Source: Haloechinothrix_A salitolerans
GTDB taxonomy: Bacteria; Actinomycetota; Actinomycetes; Mycobacteriales; Pseudonocardiaceae
Length of the DNA stretch: 64,000 nucleotides
Reading direction: 5' to 3' (one strand)
Assembly (NCBI RefSeq): GCF_039544105.1
Contig: NZ_BAABLA010000118.1
In this document: in pieces, positions 1 through 7,826 of the stretch
Numbering within the stretch: position 1 is the stretch's first letter
Layout of the letters: each line of letters opens with the position of its first letter
The notes under the pieces: generated by a model
The model's input: the letters and a program-made list of their open reading frames with translations, nothing else
Told to the model about the DNA's origin: nothing
The model's database searches: none
Program-made: the position numbers and the translations under genes

Positions 1-1879
1 TGCGTTCCCCGTGCGCGGTCCATGCCAGGATCTCGAAGCAGAACGCGATCACCCACTGCTCGTTGAACTCACGCGCGAGCCGGAGACCGGCCATCGCCGA
101 CGCCGCTGCCTTGTCGTAGTCGCTCTGCTGCCACGCGACCAGGCTGAGGTCCCACAACATGTACGACTTCAGCCACCGTTCCCCCCGTGAGTCACACAGC
201 GCGATGGCGTCCTCGGCGATGCGGACCGCGTCCTGGAGTTCGCCGAGTAAGGCGGTCACGACCACCAGGTAGAAGCTGGTGTCCAGGATCCCGAGTGGGT
301 TGTCGTTGGTGCGATGGCGCTCCAGCGCTTCGGAGAGCGCGTCGCGGGTGTCCGCCAGCTCCCCGGCCGACATCGCCATCATGCCGGTCAGCTGCACCGC
401 CCACGCCGCGGCATCGACGTCGTCGAGTTGTTCGCCAAGCGAGCGGCACTCCTCGATCATGGGCCGCGCCGCGGTGAGGTCCTCCTGGATCGTGCACAGG
501 TAGCCGCACACCCACAGCGCCCTCGCGCGTACCGGGCTCGCCTCGCCGCTGACGTCGAGACCGCGTTCCAGCCAGCGACGTCCCTCGTTGGTCAGCCCGG
601 TCGCGATCCAGAAGAACCACAGCGCACCGGCCATCTGTACGCCGGTGGCGGCGTGGTCGCGCGAGGTGAGGCAGAACTCGAAGGCGGCGCGGAGATTGTT
701 GTGCTCCCGCAGCAGCGTGGTCAGCCACGTCTCCTGGTCCGGACCGAGCCACTCGGTGAACGCCCGCTCCACGAGGCCGACGAAGTAGTCGCGGTGGCGT
801 GCTCGCACCGCCGTCTCGTCGCCGTTGGCGGCCAGCCGCTCCAGCCCGTACTGCCGGATCGTCTCGAGCAGGCGGTACCGCAGCCGTCCATTGTGGTGCT
901 CGGCGATGACGATCGACTTGTCCACCAGCGCCGCGAGCAGCCCGACGACGTCCTCCTCGGGGATCGTCTCGTCCGAGCAGACCGCTTCGGCGGCGGTGAG
1001 GTCGAACCCGCCGGAGAACACCGACAGCCGAGCCCACACGATGCTTTCGCGTTCCGAGCACAGCGCGTTGCTCCAGTCGATCAGCGCCCGCAGCGTCTGG
1101 TGGCGTGGCAGCACACCGGGGCTTCCCGCGGTGAGCAGTCGGAAGCGGTCCTCGAGGCGATCGAGGAGGTCACCGAGATCGAGCGCGCGCAGCCGAACGG
1201 CGGTGAGCTCGATCGCCAGCGGGATGCCGTCGAGTCGCTGGCAGACGCGCACGATGGTGTCGGCGTTCTCGGTCGTTACCTCGAAGTCGGGTCGCACCGC
1301 GACCGCGCGGTCCACGAACAGGTTGACCGCCTCGTACTGGCCAAGCGCGTCGTGCGGGGTTGGCCGGTCCGGTTCCGGCATGGACATCGTCGGCACCTGG
1401 AAGATGTGCTCGCCGGTGAGGCCCAGCGCTTGTCTGCTCGTGGCGAGGATGTGGACGTCGGGTGCGGCGTGCAGCACCGTGTCGACCAGCACGGCACAGG
1501 CGTCACGCAGGTGCTCGCAGTTGTCCAGCACCAGCAGCAGGCGCTTGTCCGACAGGTACTCCGCGAGCGCGGGGACCGGCCACCGCGCGGTGCGGTCGTG
1601 CAGCCCGAGTGTGCTGGCGATGGTTTGGCTGAGCAGCGCCTGGTCCTCGAGGGCGGCCAGCTCGACCAACCACACGCCGTCGCTGAACGCCCGTTGCAGG
1701 TCAGCGGCCGCGCGGAGGGACAACCGGGTCTTGCCCGCACCACCGACGCCGGTGAGGGTCACCAGACGCGACGCCGAAAGGAGCCGCTTGATCTCGGCGA
1801 TCTCGTGGCGACGTCCGATGAAGCTCGTCAGCTCGGCCGGTAGATTGCCCGCTCGGCCAGCGGACTTCGAGGCGGACAT
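1..1879 (-). CDS. AfsR/LuxR-like NB-ARC ATPase transcriptional regulator, partial
   Basis: Reading the minus strand from ATG 1879 gives about 626 residues that run off the window edge without a stop, so the C-terminus is missing. The start MSASKSAGRAGNLPAELTSF leads into the IGR..E segment typical of these regulators. A Walker A motif (GVGGAGKT, about residues 44-51) and a Walker B stretch ending in LVLDNCEHL (about 114-124) mark an NB-ARC-type signalling ATPase. TPR-like helical repeats follow. Family members sense an unknown signal and many end in, or begin with, a DNA-binding domain; none is visible here, so it must lie beyond the edge or be absent. The effector and targets are unknown. 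It is the last gene of a leftward run with the small DUF4242 gene, 47 bp upstream. Confidence 0.8.
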   Translation of the reverse strand, partial: MSASKSAGRAGNLPAELTSFIGRRHEIAEIKRLLSASRLVTLTGVGGAGKTRLSLRAAADLQRAFSDGVWLVELAALEDQALLSQTIASTLGLHDRTARWPVPALAEYLSDKRLLLVLDNCEHLRDACAVLVDTVLHAAPDVHILATSRQALGLTGEHIFQVPTMSMPEPDRPTPHDALGQYEAVNLFVDRAVAVRPDFEVTTENADTIVRVCQRLDGIPLAIELTAVRLRALDLGDLLDRLEDRFRLLTAGSPGVLPRHQTLRALIDWSNALCSERESIVWARLSVFSGGFDLTAAEAVCSDETIPEEDVVGLLAALVDKSIVIAEHHNGRLRYRLLETIRQYGLERLAANGDETAVRARHRDYFVGLVERAFTEWLGPDQETWLTTLLREHNNLRAAFEFCLTSRDHAATGVQMAGALWFFWIATGLTNEGRRWLERGLDVSGEASPVRARALWVCGYLCTIQEDLTAARPMIEECRSLGEQLDDVDAAAWAVQLTGMMAMSAGELADTRDALSEALERHRTNDNPLGILDTSFYLVVVTALLGELQDAVRIAEDAIALCDSRGERWLKSYMLWDLSLVAWQQSDYDKAAASAMAGLRLAREFNEQWVIAFCFEILAWTAHGER

Positions 1880-1926
1880 GATCCCCAGATCCTACGGCCG
1901 GGCCCATGACCAGGCAAGCAGGCGTG

Positions 1927-2211
1927 TCAGCTGGCGAGACGGTCGACCAGGGTGAGATCGAGCGCGCTCTCGACGCGCGGCACCGGGAGCTGCGCGATCT
2001 CGTGGATCTTGCGTATCGCCTCGGCGCTCGTGGCCATGAAGACGCAGACCCACCGGCGCTGTGCCGGTACGTAGGTGCTGTGCAGGCAGCGCACCCGATG
2101 ACCTTCCTCGGTCAGCCTGCGACTGGCCGCGTCGATCGCGTGTTGTGCCGTCTGTAAGTCCACCAGCTGGGTCGGGGGCAGGACCCAGTCGACCATGAAG
2201 TACTCGTCCAC
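1927..2211 (-). CDS. DUF4242 family small protein (SCO4226-like)
   Basis: This 94-residue protein has the pattern of the DUF4242 family: a ferredoxin-like fold candidate beginning with an E-Y-(x)-V-D segment and ending in R-V-E-S-A-L-D-L. One Streptomyces member of the family (SCO4226) has been described as nickel-binding. The GTG at 2211 is used as start; an in-frame ATG at 2196 (MVDWVLPP) is a reasonable alternative because neither has a strong ribosome-binding site. It lies between folD and the NB-ARC regulator on the same strand. No link to C1 metabolism is visible in the sequence, and the function is unknown. Confidence 0.6.
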   Translation of the reverse strand: MDEYFMVDWVLPPTQLVDLQTAQHAIDAASRRLTEEGHRVRCLHSTYVPAQRRWVCVFMATSAEAIRKIHEIAQLPVPRVESALDLTLVDRLAS

Positions 2212-2391
2212 GTCGGCAAGTGTTCCCCTCTGTTCCCGGCGTCGGCAGGGGAGGAATCCCCACCGGCGTACCTACTTCAGTCACTCGTGGTCCGGAACGG
2301 TGCGCGAACGCGTCGCGGGAGACGGTGCCCCCGCGGCGCCAAGCCGAAGGCCGTGTCGATGGCGTCGTGCTCTCCATCGCGGGCGAGGGAC

Positions 2392-3261
2392 TTACGACGC
2401 GACGCCGCTGGCGAACCGTCCGGCGGCACAGCGCGCCGCCGCGGCGGTCACCGTGTTCTGCAGCAGCATCGCGATCGTCATCGGCCCGACCCCGCCGGGC
2501 ACGGGGGTGATCGCACCGGCGACGTCGGCGACGGTCGCGAAGTCGACGTCGCCACGCAGTCCGTCGTCGGTGCGGTGGATTCCGACGTCGATGACCGTGG
2601 CGCCCGGTTTGACCGCGTCGGGCCCGACCAGGCCGGGTACGCCCGCCGCCGCGATGAGGATGTCCGCCTGCCTCGTGACCGACGCGAGGTCACGGGTGCG
2701 GGAGTGGCACACGGTGACGGTGGCGTTGCGCCGCAACAGCAGGTGTGTCAACGGTTTGCCGACGAGCTCTGAACGGCCGACGACGACGGCGTGCGCGCCT
2801 TCGATCGGGATCTGGTAGGCGTCGAGCAGCTCGATCACCCCGGATGGGGTGCAGGGGCGCAAACCGGGCGCGCCTTGGGCGAGCCTGCCCGCGCTGAGTG
2901 TGGTGAGACCGTCGACGTCCTTGTCCGGGTCGATTCTGGCGATCAGTGACGGCGCATCGAGGTGCTCCGGCAGCGGCAGCTGAAGCAGGATGCCGGTGAC
3001 GCGGGGGTCGGCGTTGAGTTCCTCCAGGGTCGTGGCGAGCGCGCGCTGGCTGATGTCACCGGGAAGATGCTGGTGCAGGTCCCGCATTCCGGCCTGGACA
3101 CAATGCTTTCGCTTACTGCTCACGTAGACCGCCGATGCCGGGTCGTCGCCGACGAGCACGGTCGCGAGTCCCGGCGCGTCCGGCAGTTCCGTGACCTCCC
3201 GTGCGGTTCGCTCGCGTACCAGGCGCGCGACCGCTTTGCCGTCAATGATCGTCGCAGTCAT
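2392..3261 (-). CDS. folD: Methylene-THF dehydrogenase / methenyl-THF cyclohydrolase FolD
   Basis: FolD converts 5,10-methylene-THF to 10-formyl-THF in two cytoplasmic steps and reduces NADP in the first. The protein has 289 residues, the usual length. It shows the Y-x3-K catalytic pair (Tyr46, Lys50), KDVDG at 114-118, PCTPSG at 136-141 and the nucleotide-binding stretch VVGRSELVGKP at 160-170. The start at 3261 was chosen because GAGGGA precedes it at good spacing; the longer frame upstream is not FolD-like. In this cluster it would connect methylene-THF released by demethylation to Fhs. It is transcribed divergently from tmm, and a copy of the shared 23-bp motif lies about 50 bp upstream. 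Confidence 0.93.
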   Translation of the reverse strand: MTATIIDGKAVARLVRERTAREVTELPDAPGLATVLVGDDPASAVYVSSKRKHCVQAGMRDLHQHLPGDISQRALATTLEELNADPRVTGILLQLPLPEHLDAPSLIARIDPDKDVDGLTTLSAGRLAQGAPGLRPCTPSGVIELLDAYQIPIEGAHAVVVGRSELVGKPLTHLLLRRNATVTVCHSRTRDLASVTRQADILIAAAGVPGLVGPDAVKPGATVIDVGIHRTDDGLRGDVDFATVADVAGAITPVPGGVGPMTIAMLLQNTVTAAAARCAAGRFASGVAS

Positions 3262-3274
3262 GTTCCCTCGTCTC

Positions 3275-3332
3275 TGTTCACGGTATGGACAGCTACAGAA
3301 CCACGGGATACTCTGTCCACCTGTAGTGAACA
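3275..3332. promoter_or_regulatory. folD/tmm divergent regulatory region with nested inverted repeat and shared motif
   Basis: Between the divergent folD and tmm genes lies a nested inverted repeat. TGTTCAC (3275-3281) and TGGACAG (3286-3292) face CTGTCCA (3313-3319) and GTGAACA (3326-3332). The right half, read on the minus strand (3332-3310), is one of four copies of a 23-bp motif: YGTTYMMT, then R and three variable bases, then GTGGACA, two variable bases, GK. The left half is a one-base-shorter variant pointing at tmm. Two ACAATGTC boxes follow at about 3330 and 3351. This arrangement suggests a common regulator acting in both directions; the binding protein is not known. Confidence 0.6.
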
Positions 3333-3384
3333 ATGTCTCACAGTAGGAAAACAATGTCGATGACTTCGCTGGATGGAGGCTGAG

Positions 3385-4722
3385 ATGGCGTCACGTGTCG
3401 CGATCGTCGGAGCGGGCCCGTGCGGCCTCGCGCAGATGCACGCATTCGAGCAGGCGCGCGCCGAAGGAGCGGACGTTCCGGACATCGTGTGCTTCGAGAA
3501 GCAGAGTGACTGGGGCGGGCTGTGGAACTACACCTGGCGCACCGGCTTGGACGAGTGGGGCGAGCCGGTACACGGCAGCATGTATCGCTTCCTCTGGTCG
3601 AACGGTCCGAAGGAGTGCCTCGAGTTCGCGGACTACGCGTTCGACGAGCACTTCGGCCAGCCGATCCCGTCGTTCCCGCCTCGGGAGGTGCTCTACGACT
3701 ACATCACCGGAAGGGCCAAGAAGAGCAACGTCCGGGAGTTCATCGAGTTCAACACCGCCGTGCGGTGGATCTCCTACTCCGATGAGACGTTCTCGGTGAC
3801 GGTCGAGAACCTGGCGGATCGCAGCACCAGGACCGAGGAGTTCGACTACGTCATCGTCGCCACCGGTCACTTCTCGGTGCCGCACATGCCGTCGTATCCC
3901 GGCTTCGAGCAGTTCCCCGGCAGGATCATGCACTCGCACGACTTCAGGGACTCCCGCGAGTTCGACGGCAAGGACCTGCTCGTGCTCGGCAGCAGCTACT
4001 CCGCGGAGGACATCGCGCTGCAGACCAGGAAGTACGGGGCCAAGTCGGTCACCATCTCCTACCGCACCAACCCCATGGGATTCCCGTGGCCGGACGGTAT
4101 CGACGAGGTGCCGAAGCTGTCCCACCTCGACGGCGACGTCGCGCACTTCATCGACGGCACGACCCGCCGCGTGGACGCGATCGTGCTGTGCACCGGATAC
4201 CAGCACTCGCTCGGTTTCGTCGCGGAAGACCTCAGGCTGCGCACCAATAACGTGCTCTACCCGGACAACCTGTACAAGGGTGTTTTCTGGCTCGACAACC
4301 CCAAGATGATCTACCTGGGGATGCAGGATCAGTACTACACGTTCACCATGTTCGACGGCCAAGCCTGGTACGCCCGCGACTACATCCTCGGCCGCGTCAC
4401 CTTGCCGTCGCGGGACGAGATGGCCGTCGACATCGCCGAGTGGCGCGCCAAGCTCGACGCCTGCGAGACGCCGATCCAGGAGATCGACTTCCAGGCCGAC
4501 TACATCGCCGACCTGTGCCGAGACGTCGACTACCCGGAGTTCGACCTCGACCTCACCCGCGAGCACTTCAAGACGTGGGAGCACCACAAGGAGGAGTCGA
4601 TCATCGGCTACCGGGACCGGTCGTTCTCGTCGCCTTGCACTGGAACGGTCGCACCGGCGCACCACACGCCGTGGTGGCAGGAGCTGGACGACTCGATGGC
4701 GACGTTCCTCGGCAACAAATAG
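3385..4722 (+). CDS. tmm: Trimethylamine monooxygenase (bacterial FMO, Tmm)
   Basis: Tmm oxidises trimethylamine to trimethylamine N-oxide using NADPH, FAD and oxygen. The 445-residue protein matches the bacterial Tmm type closely along its whole length. It has GAGPCG at 9-14, then DWGGLWNYTWRTGLDEWGE and SMYRFLWSNGPKE (about 42-77), and the FMO signature F-x-G-R-x2-H-x3-F (177-187). A second nucleotide-binding stretch, LGSSYSAEDI, covers 201-210. Tyr205 sits where Methylophaga FMO carries its oxygen-reactive Tyr207 (from memory of that enzyme). ATG 3385 was preferred over ATG 3373 because GGAGG lies five bases before it. It is alone on the plus strand and convergent with the GATase gene. Other FMO substrates remain possible, but the neighbouring TMAO demethylase supports trimethylamine. 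Confidence 0.9.
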   Translation: MASRVAIVGAGPCGLAQMHAFEQARAEGADVPDIVCFEKQSDWGGLWNYTWRTGLDEWGEPVHGSMYRFLWSNGPKECLEFADYAFDEHFGQPIPSFPPREVLYDYITGRAKKSNVREFIEFNTAVRWISYSDETFSVTVENLADRSTRTEEFDYVIVATGHFSVPHMPSYPGFEQFPGRIMHSHDFRDSREFDGKDLLVLGSSYSAEDIALQTRKYGAKSVTISYRTNPMGFPWPDGIDEVPKLSHLDGDVAHFIDGTTRRVDAIVLCTGYQHSLGFVAEDLRLRTNNVLYPDNLYKGVFWLDNPKMIYLGMQDQYYTFTMFDGQAWYARDYILGRVTLPSRDEMAVDIAEWRAKLDACETPIQEIDFQADYIADLCRDVDYPEFDLDLTREHFKTWEHHKEESIIGYRDRSFSSPCTGTVAPAHHTPWWQELDDSMATFLGNK

Positions 4723-4736
4723 GTCCAGTCGCCGAA

Positions 4737-4821
4737 GTTGATCAGCCTTGCTCCCTGGGTGACGATCCGAATCGGATAAAAGAACGAAACTTGGTCACTC
4801 AAGGAGCAAAGGCTGATCAAC
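4737..4821. repeat. Large imperfect inverted repeat, MITE-like or bidirectional terminator
   Basis: Arms at 4737-4763 and 4794-4821 pair almost perfectly over 27-28 bases, both ending in GTTGATCAGCC at the outside and GTGAC at the inside, with one bulge and two G:T-type differences. The 30-base loop is A-rich and contains GATCCGAATCGGAT. It lies just after tmm and before the convergent GATase gene. It could terminate transcription in both directions, or be a short inverted-repeat element. Confidence 0.6.
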
Positions 4822-4878
4822 AAGGAGCGAGCGGCGGTCGGACTCGCCGACAGCCAGGCGGGCACGGCGGGCTGATCG

Positions 4879-5607
4879 TCACGGGACTCCGCCGCGACGC
4901 AGCGCCCGGTCGAGCACGCGGTCGGTCAGCTCGTACGCGCGTCGTGGCGCGTCGGCGGCTAGACGTCGCGTGGCCGCGGTGATCTCGTCGTAGCTCGTGC
5001 CCGCCGCGGGTAGCAGGTCCCGGTGGTGCTCCGCCCAGGACAACGCCGACTCCACCGTCGCCTCAGGGTGGAACTGCACGCCGAGGTGTTTGCCGTGGCT
5101 GAAGGCCTGGGTGCCCACGCTCGACCACGCCAGCTCCCGCCCGTCCGGCGGCGGCGTCATGACGTCGAGGTGCCACACCAGCCACGGGCCGGGGCCCACC
5201 GTGTCCCCCGTTCTCGACGTCGTGTCGCCCGATGCGGTGTCCGCGGTGTCTATCTCGATCCAGCCGATCTCCGGGCCGTCGGGTGCTGGGCGGACCTCGC
5301 CGCCCAGCACCCGCGACAACAGCTGCGCTCCGAAGCAGATCCCGAACACCGGCACGTCGGATGCCACCGCGACGGCGAGCAAATCCCACTCCCGCCCGAG
5401 GTAGGGGAGGGACTCGTCGTAGGCGGAGTCATAGCAGCCGAGCGGGACGATCAGGTCGAAGTTCGTCGGGTCTGGCAGGCGAGCCGCCCGCACCCGGACG
5501 ACTTCGACCTCGGCGCCGCGCTGCCTGACCCGGTCCCCGACGTGCCCCGGCGGGCAGTCGTCCTGATGCTGGACGAACAGAACGCGAGCGGTGCCGTTGT
5601 CTCCCAT
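4879..5607 (-). CDS. Class I glutamine amidotransferase-like hydrolase
   Basis: The 242-residue protein is a class I glutamine amidotransferase domain standing alone. The nucleophile elbow GICFGAQLL holds the catalytic Cys, and GVQFHPEA carries the His-Glu pair. No synthetase domain is attached. Such single domains often hydrolyse gamma-glutamyl amides, as PuuD does. Its ATG lies one base after the stop of the upstream FAD oxidoreductase, so the two are translationally coupled. The FAD-oxidase plus amidotransferase pairing recalls PuuB and PuuD of the gamma-glutamylated putrescine pathway. Here it lies in a region that makes gamma-glutamylmethylamide, so a gamma-glutamyl amide substrate is plausible but unproven. 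Confidence 0.75.
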   Translation of the reverse strand: MGDNGTARVLFVQHQDDCPPGHVGDRVRQRGAEVEVVRVRAARLPDPTNFDLIVPLGCYDSAYDESLPYLGREWDLLAVAVASDVPVFGICFGAQLLSRVLGGEVRPAPDGPEIGWIEIDTADTASGDTTSRTGDTVGPGPWLVWHLDVMTPPPDGRELAWSSVGTQAFSHGKHLGVQFHPEATVESALSWAEHHRDLLPAAGTSYDEITAATRRLAADAPRRAYELTDRVLDRALRRGGVP

Positions 5608-5608
5608 C

Positions 5609-6943
5609 TCAGCTCCAGGGGAACGGTGAGTTGCTTGTCGGGTGCAGCTTTCCGGTGCGGTAGCGGTCGAAGCGGAACGGTTCCAGCAGTGACCGCGTTG
5701 TGCCGAGCAGTTCGTCGGCGACCAGTTCACCGATGCCGAGCATCTTGTAGCCGTGGTTGGCGTCGGCGATGACGTAGGCGTTCTGCCGGAAGGTGTCGAA
5801 CACCGGGAAACTGTCCGGGGTGAACGCGCCGATGCCACCGGACGGCTCGCGCTTGTAGACGTCCCGTTTGCCCTCGAAGCGCTTCTGGCAATGAGCCAGC
5901 GCGGACGTCCACATCCGGACGAAGTCGTCACCGACGGCGAACTCGGGGCTGTCCGGTCCGTACGGATCCACCGCGACGTCGGCGGCGGGCCGGTCGATCG
6001 GGACCGGGGACGCGCCACCCTGGACGCCACCAAAACTGAAGTCCGGCTTGTAGTAGATGCCCCACATCTTGTCGGTGATCAGGGCGCCGTCGACGTCGTC
6101 GTAGAGCGGCTGGTCGGAGTCGACGTGGACGACCGGTGGCAGGTTGCCCTGGTTGTCGGTGAACGTGCGCGGGTCGACGTCGAGGGTGCCCTCCTGCAGC
6201 GCCCAGTACGTCCACATCGGAACGTCGGGGCGCGTGGTGCCATCCGGGGTCGTGACCGAGATGTGGCTGGGCAGGTCGAGCATCGACCAGAAGTCGCGGA
6301 CCCACGGGCCCGCCGCGACGACGAGCTGCTCGCAGGCGATGGTGCCCGCGTCGGTCTCCACCGCCGTGACGGCGCCGCCGTCGAGCGTCAGCCCGGTCAC
6401 GGTGACGCCGCTCTGGATCGTGACGCCCTCGGCGGCGGCCTTGGCGGCGAGTCCGCGCATGGAGGCGACGTTGTTGGCGTAGCCGCCGCGTTTCTCGTGC
6501 AGCACCACCGAGATTCCTGGCGCTTGCCAGTCGGAGAAGTAGCTGGTCAGGTACGACTTCGACGCCTCGGGGCCGTCGATCAGCTCGGAGGTGTAGCCGA
6601 TGGCCTCCTGCTCGGTGTAGATCTGGCCGACGTCGGCGCGCATGACCTCGGGAGCGATTTGCAGGTAGCCGACGGGGTGGTAGGAGAAGGCCTCCGGGTC
6701 GGACTCCCAGACGTCGACCGAGTGCGCCATCAGCTCACGCATCGCGGGCTGGAAGTAGTTGTTCCTGATGACACCGCAGGCCACGCCGGAGGCGCCTGCC
6801 GCGATGCCCTTCTTGTCGATGACCAGGACGTCTTGGCCGCTGCCTTGACCGCTGGCCTTGAGCCGCCGGGCCAGGTGCCACGCCGTGGAGAGGCCGTGGA
6901 TCCCGGCTCCGATGATCACGAACCGAGCTTGTTGGGGAGTCAT
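5609..6943 (-). CDS. FAD-dependent oxidoreductase, DAO family
   Basis: The 444-residue protein begins with a Rossmann dinucleotide fold (IIGAGIHGLSTAWHLA, about 9-24). Near the C-terminus it has the typical DAO segment, ending in a D-A-N-H-G-Y-K-M-L-G-I-G-type motif that contacts FAD. Family members oxidise secondary or N-methylated amines and amino acids to imines with release of formaldehyde or an amine. It is a DAO protein without the THF-binding GcvT domain found in dimethylglycine oxidase. It forms a two-gene unit with the amidotransferase-like hydrolase and is preceded by a palindromic operator at 6974-7002. Its substrate cannot be read from sequence. It is one candidate for the missing dimethylamine step or for a gamma-glutamyl amine. 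Confidence 0.75.
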   Translation of the reverse strand: MTPQQARFVIIGAGIHGLSTAWHLARRLKASGQGSGQDVLVIDKKGIAAGASGVACGVIRNNYFQPAMRELMAHSVDVWESDPEAFSYHPVGYLQIAPEVMRADVGQIYTEQEAIGYTSELIDGPEASKSYLTSYFSDWQAPGISVVLHEKRGGYANNVASMRGLAAKAAAEGVTIQSGVTVTGLTLDGGAVTAVETDAGTIACEQLVVAAGPWVRDFWSMLDLPSHISVTTPDGTTRPDVPMWTYWALQEGTLDVDPRTFTDNQGNLPPVVHVDSDQPLYDDVDGALITDKMWGIYYKPDFSFGGVQGGASPVPIDRPAADVAVDPYGPDSPEFAVGDDFVRMWTSALAHCQKRFEGKRDVYKREPSGGIGAFTPDSFPVFDTFRQNAYVIADANHGYKMLGIGELVADELLGTTRSLLEPFRFDRYRTGKLHPTSNSPFPWS

Positions 6944-6973
6944 CTGTCGTCACCTCACGCGGTGGGATAATTG

Positions 6974-7002
6974 CCGTAGTGGAAATACTATCTCCACTAC
7001 GG
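6974..7002. promoter_or_regulatory. Palindromic operator, probably for the neighbouring IclR regulator
   Basis: CCGTAGTGGA (6974-6983) and TCCACTACGG (6993-7002) form a perfect 10-bp inverted repeat around a 9-base AT-rich centre, 31 bases upstream of the FAD oxidoreductase start. Parts of it (GGAAATACTAT and ACTACGGA) recur in the 5-FCL/IclR intergenic region at 7778-7811. This links both promoters to one regulator, most simply the IclR protein encoded next door. Confidence 0.65.
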
Positions 7003-7091
7003 AAAATTCTACCGGGGCGAGAGGGCGAAGGCTAGGCCTGGCGTCGGCTGTCTCGCTGTGGTCGCTAAGCGCTGGGCTGGCTTGCATAGTT

Positions 7092-7113
7092 GATCAACTG
7101 TGTGCCACGAGCG
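7092..7113 (+). repeat. 22-bp interspersed repeat, copy 1
   Basis: This segment begins GATCAACTGT and ends GCCACGAGCG. It is identical over 22 bp and in the same orientation to 56723-56744. It lies in the 225-bp gap between the 5-FCL and FAD oxidoreductase genes. Flanking sequence differs, so the shared unit is short. Function unknown. Confidence 0.7.
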
Positions 7114-7168
7114 TGCGCAGGCGCCACCGCGGCCGCCACCGGGGACGGCCGTGCTCGTGCGTGCGGGT

Positions 7169-7774
7169 TCAGCGCGGCAGGGGGATGAGGCCGCCGCCAG
7201 GCGTGAGCGCGGCGGTCATGCGCACGTCGTGCGATTCGGCCGGTAGCCGCTGTACGACCTCGTCGTCCCTGACGACGGCGATCAGGTCGGTGCCGGGCTT
7301 TGTGAAGGGCAGCGACCGGTCGTAGTATCCGGCGCCACGGCCGAGCCGGACGGCGTTCTCGTCGACGCCGACCGCGGGTGTCAGCACCACTTGCGCGTCC
7401 GCGATCGCCTCAGGGCCGAGGCGATCGCCCGCCGGCTCCAGCAGTCCGGGCAGCGGGCCTGACGCGAGCGAGTCGGGGCCGTCGTACTGTGCCCAGTCCA
7501 GCGGGCCCCGTTCGGTCGGCACGATCGGCAGGAGCACCCGGGCGCCCACATCGAGAAGGACGTCGAGCATGTCGAGCGAGCCTGGCTCGGGTCCGAATGG
7601 CACGTAGCAGCCGACCGACGTCCCGGGGCGCACCATCGGCAGCGCGCCGATAGCCTCGGTGAGGGCGCGAGCTTCCTGCTCCCACGTCGACCGGGAGACG
7701 CTGGAGCGCTGCGCGCGCAGTACGCTGCGCCACTCGGCCTTGGTCTGGGGTGGGTGGTGCCCGTCCGTCATCAT
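7169..7774 (-). CDS. 5-formyltetrahydrofolate cyclo-ligase
   Basis: The enzyme uses ATP to turn 5-formyl-THF into 5,10-methenyl-THF. This rescues folate trapped in a form that inhibits serine hydroxymethyltransferase. The 201-residue protein has the family length and the C-terminal signature RLGRGAGYYDRSL, with the substrate and ATP loops upstream. A role next to folD, fhs and glyA is easy to see: high methylene-THF flux through GlyA generates 5-formyl-THF. It is divergent from the IclR regulator, and the short intergenic region carries half-sites resembling the 6974-7002 palindrome. Confidence 0.9.
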   Translation of the reverse strand: MMTDGHHPPQTKAEWRSVLRAQRSSVSRSTWEQEARALTEAIGALPMVRPGTSVGCYVPFGPEPGSLDMLDVLLDVGARVLLPIVPTERGPLDWAQYDGPDSLASGPLPGLLEPAGDRLGPEAIADAQVVLTPAVGVDENAVRLGRGAGYYDRSLPFTKPGTDLIAVVRDDEVVQRLPAESHDVRMTAALTPGGGLIPLPR

Positions 7775-7777
7775 CGC

Positions 7778-7811
7778 TCCGTAGTATTGCCGTGACGGCT
7801 ATAGTATTTCC
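7778..7811. promoter_or_regulatory. Half-sites of the IclR-type operator between 5-FCL and iclR
   Basis: The segment holds ACTACGGA and GGAAATACTAT on the minus strand, the same boxes as in the 6974-7002 palindrome but separated by a longer spacer. TAGTATT is directly repeated 20 bp apart (7782 and 7802), and GCCGT-G-ACGGC forms a small palindrome at 7789-7799. It overlaps the region just upstream of both divergent starts. Confidence 0.5.
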
Positions 7812-7826
7812 AACAAGGAGTTTACC

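Noticed and set aside
314..1843. 509-residue open frame on the plus strand
   Set aside because: It is the antisense shadow of the NB-ARC regulator, whose minus-strand translation shows clear Walker motifs.
3391..4665. 424-residue minus-strand frame opposite tmm
   Set aside because: No domain pattern; tmm is recognisable over its full length on the other strand.
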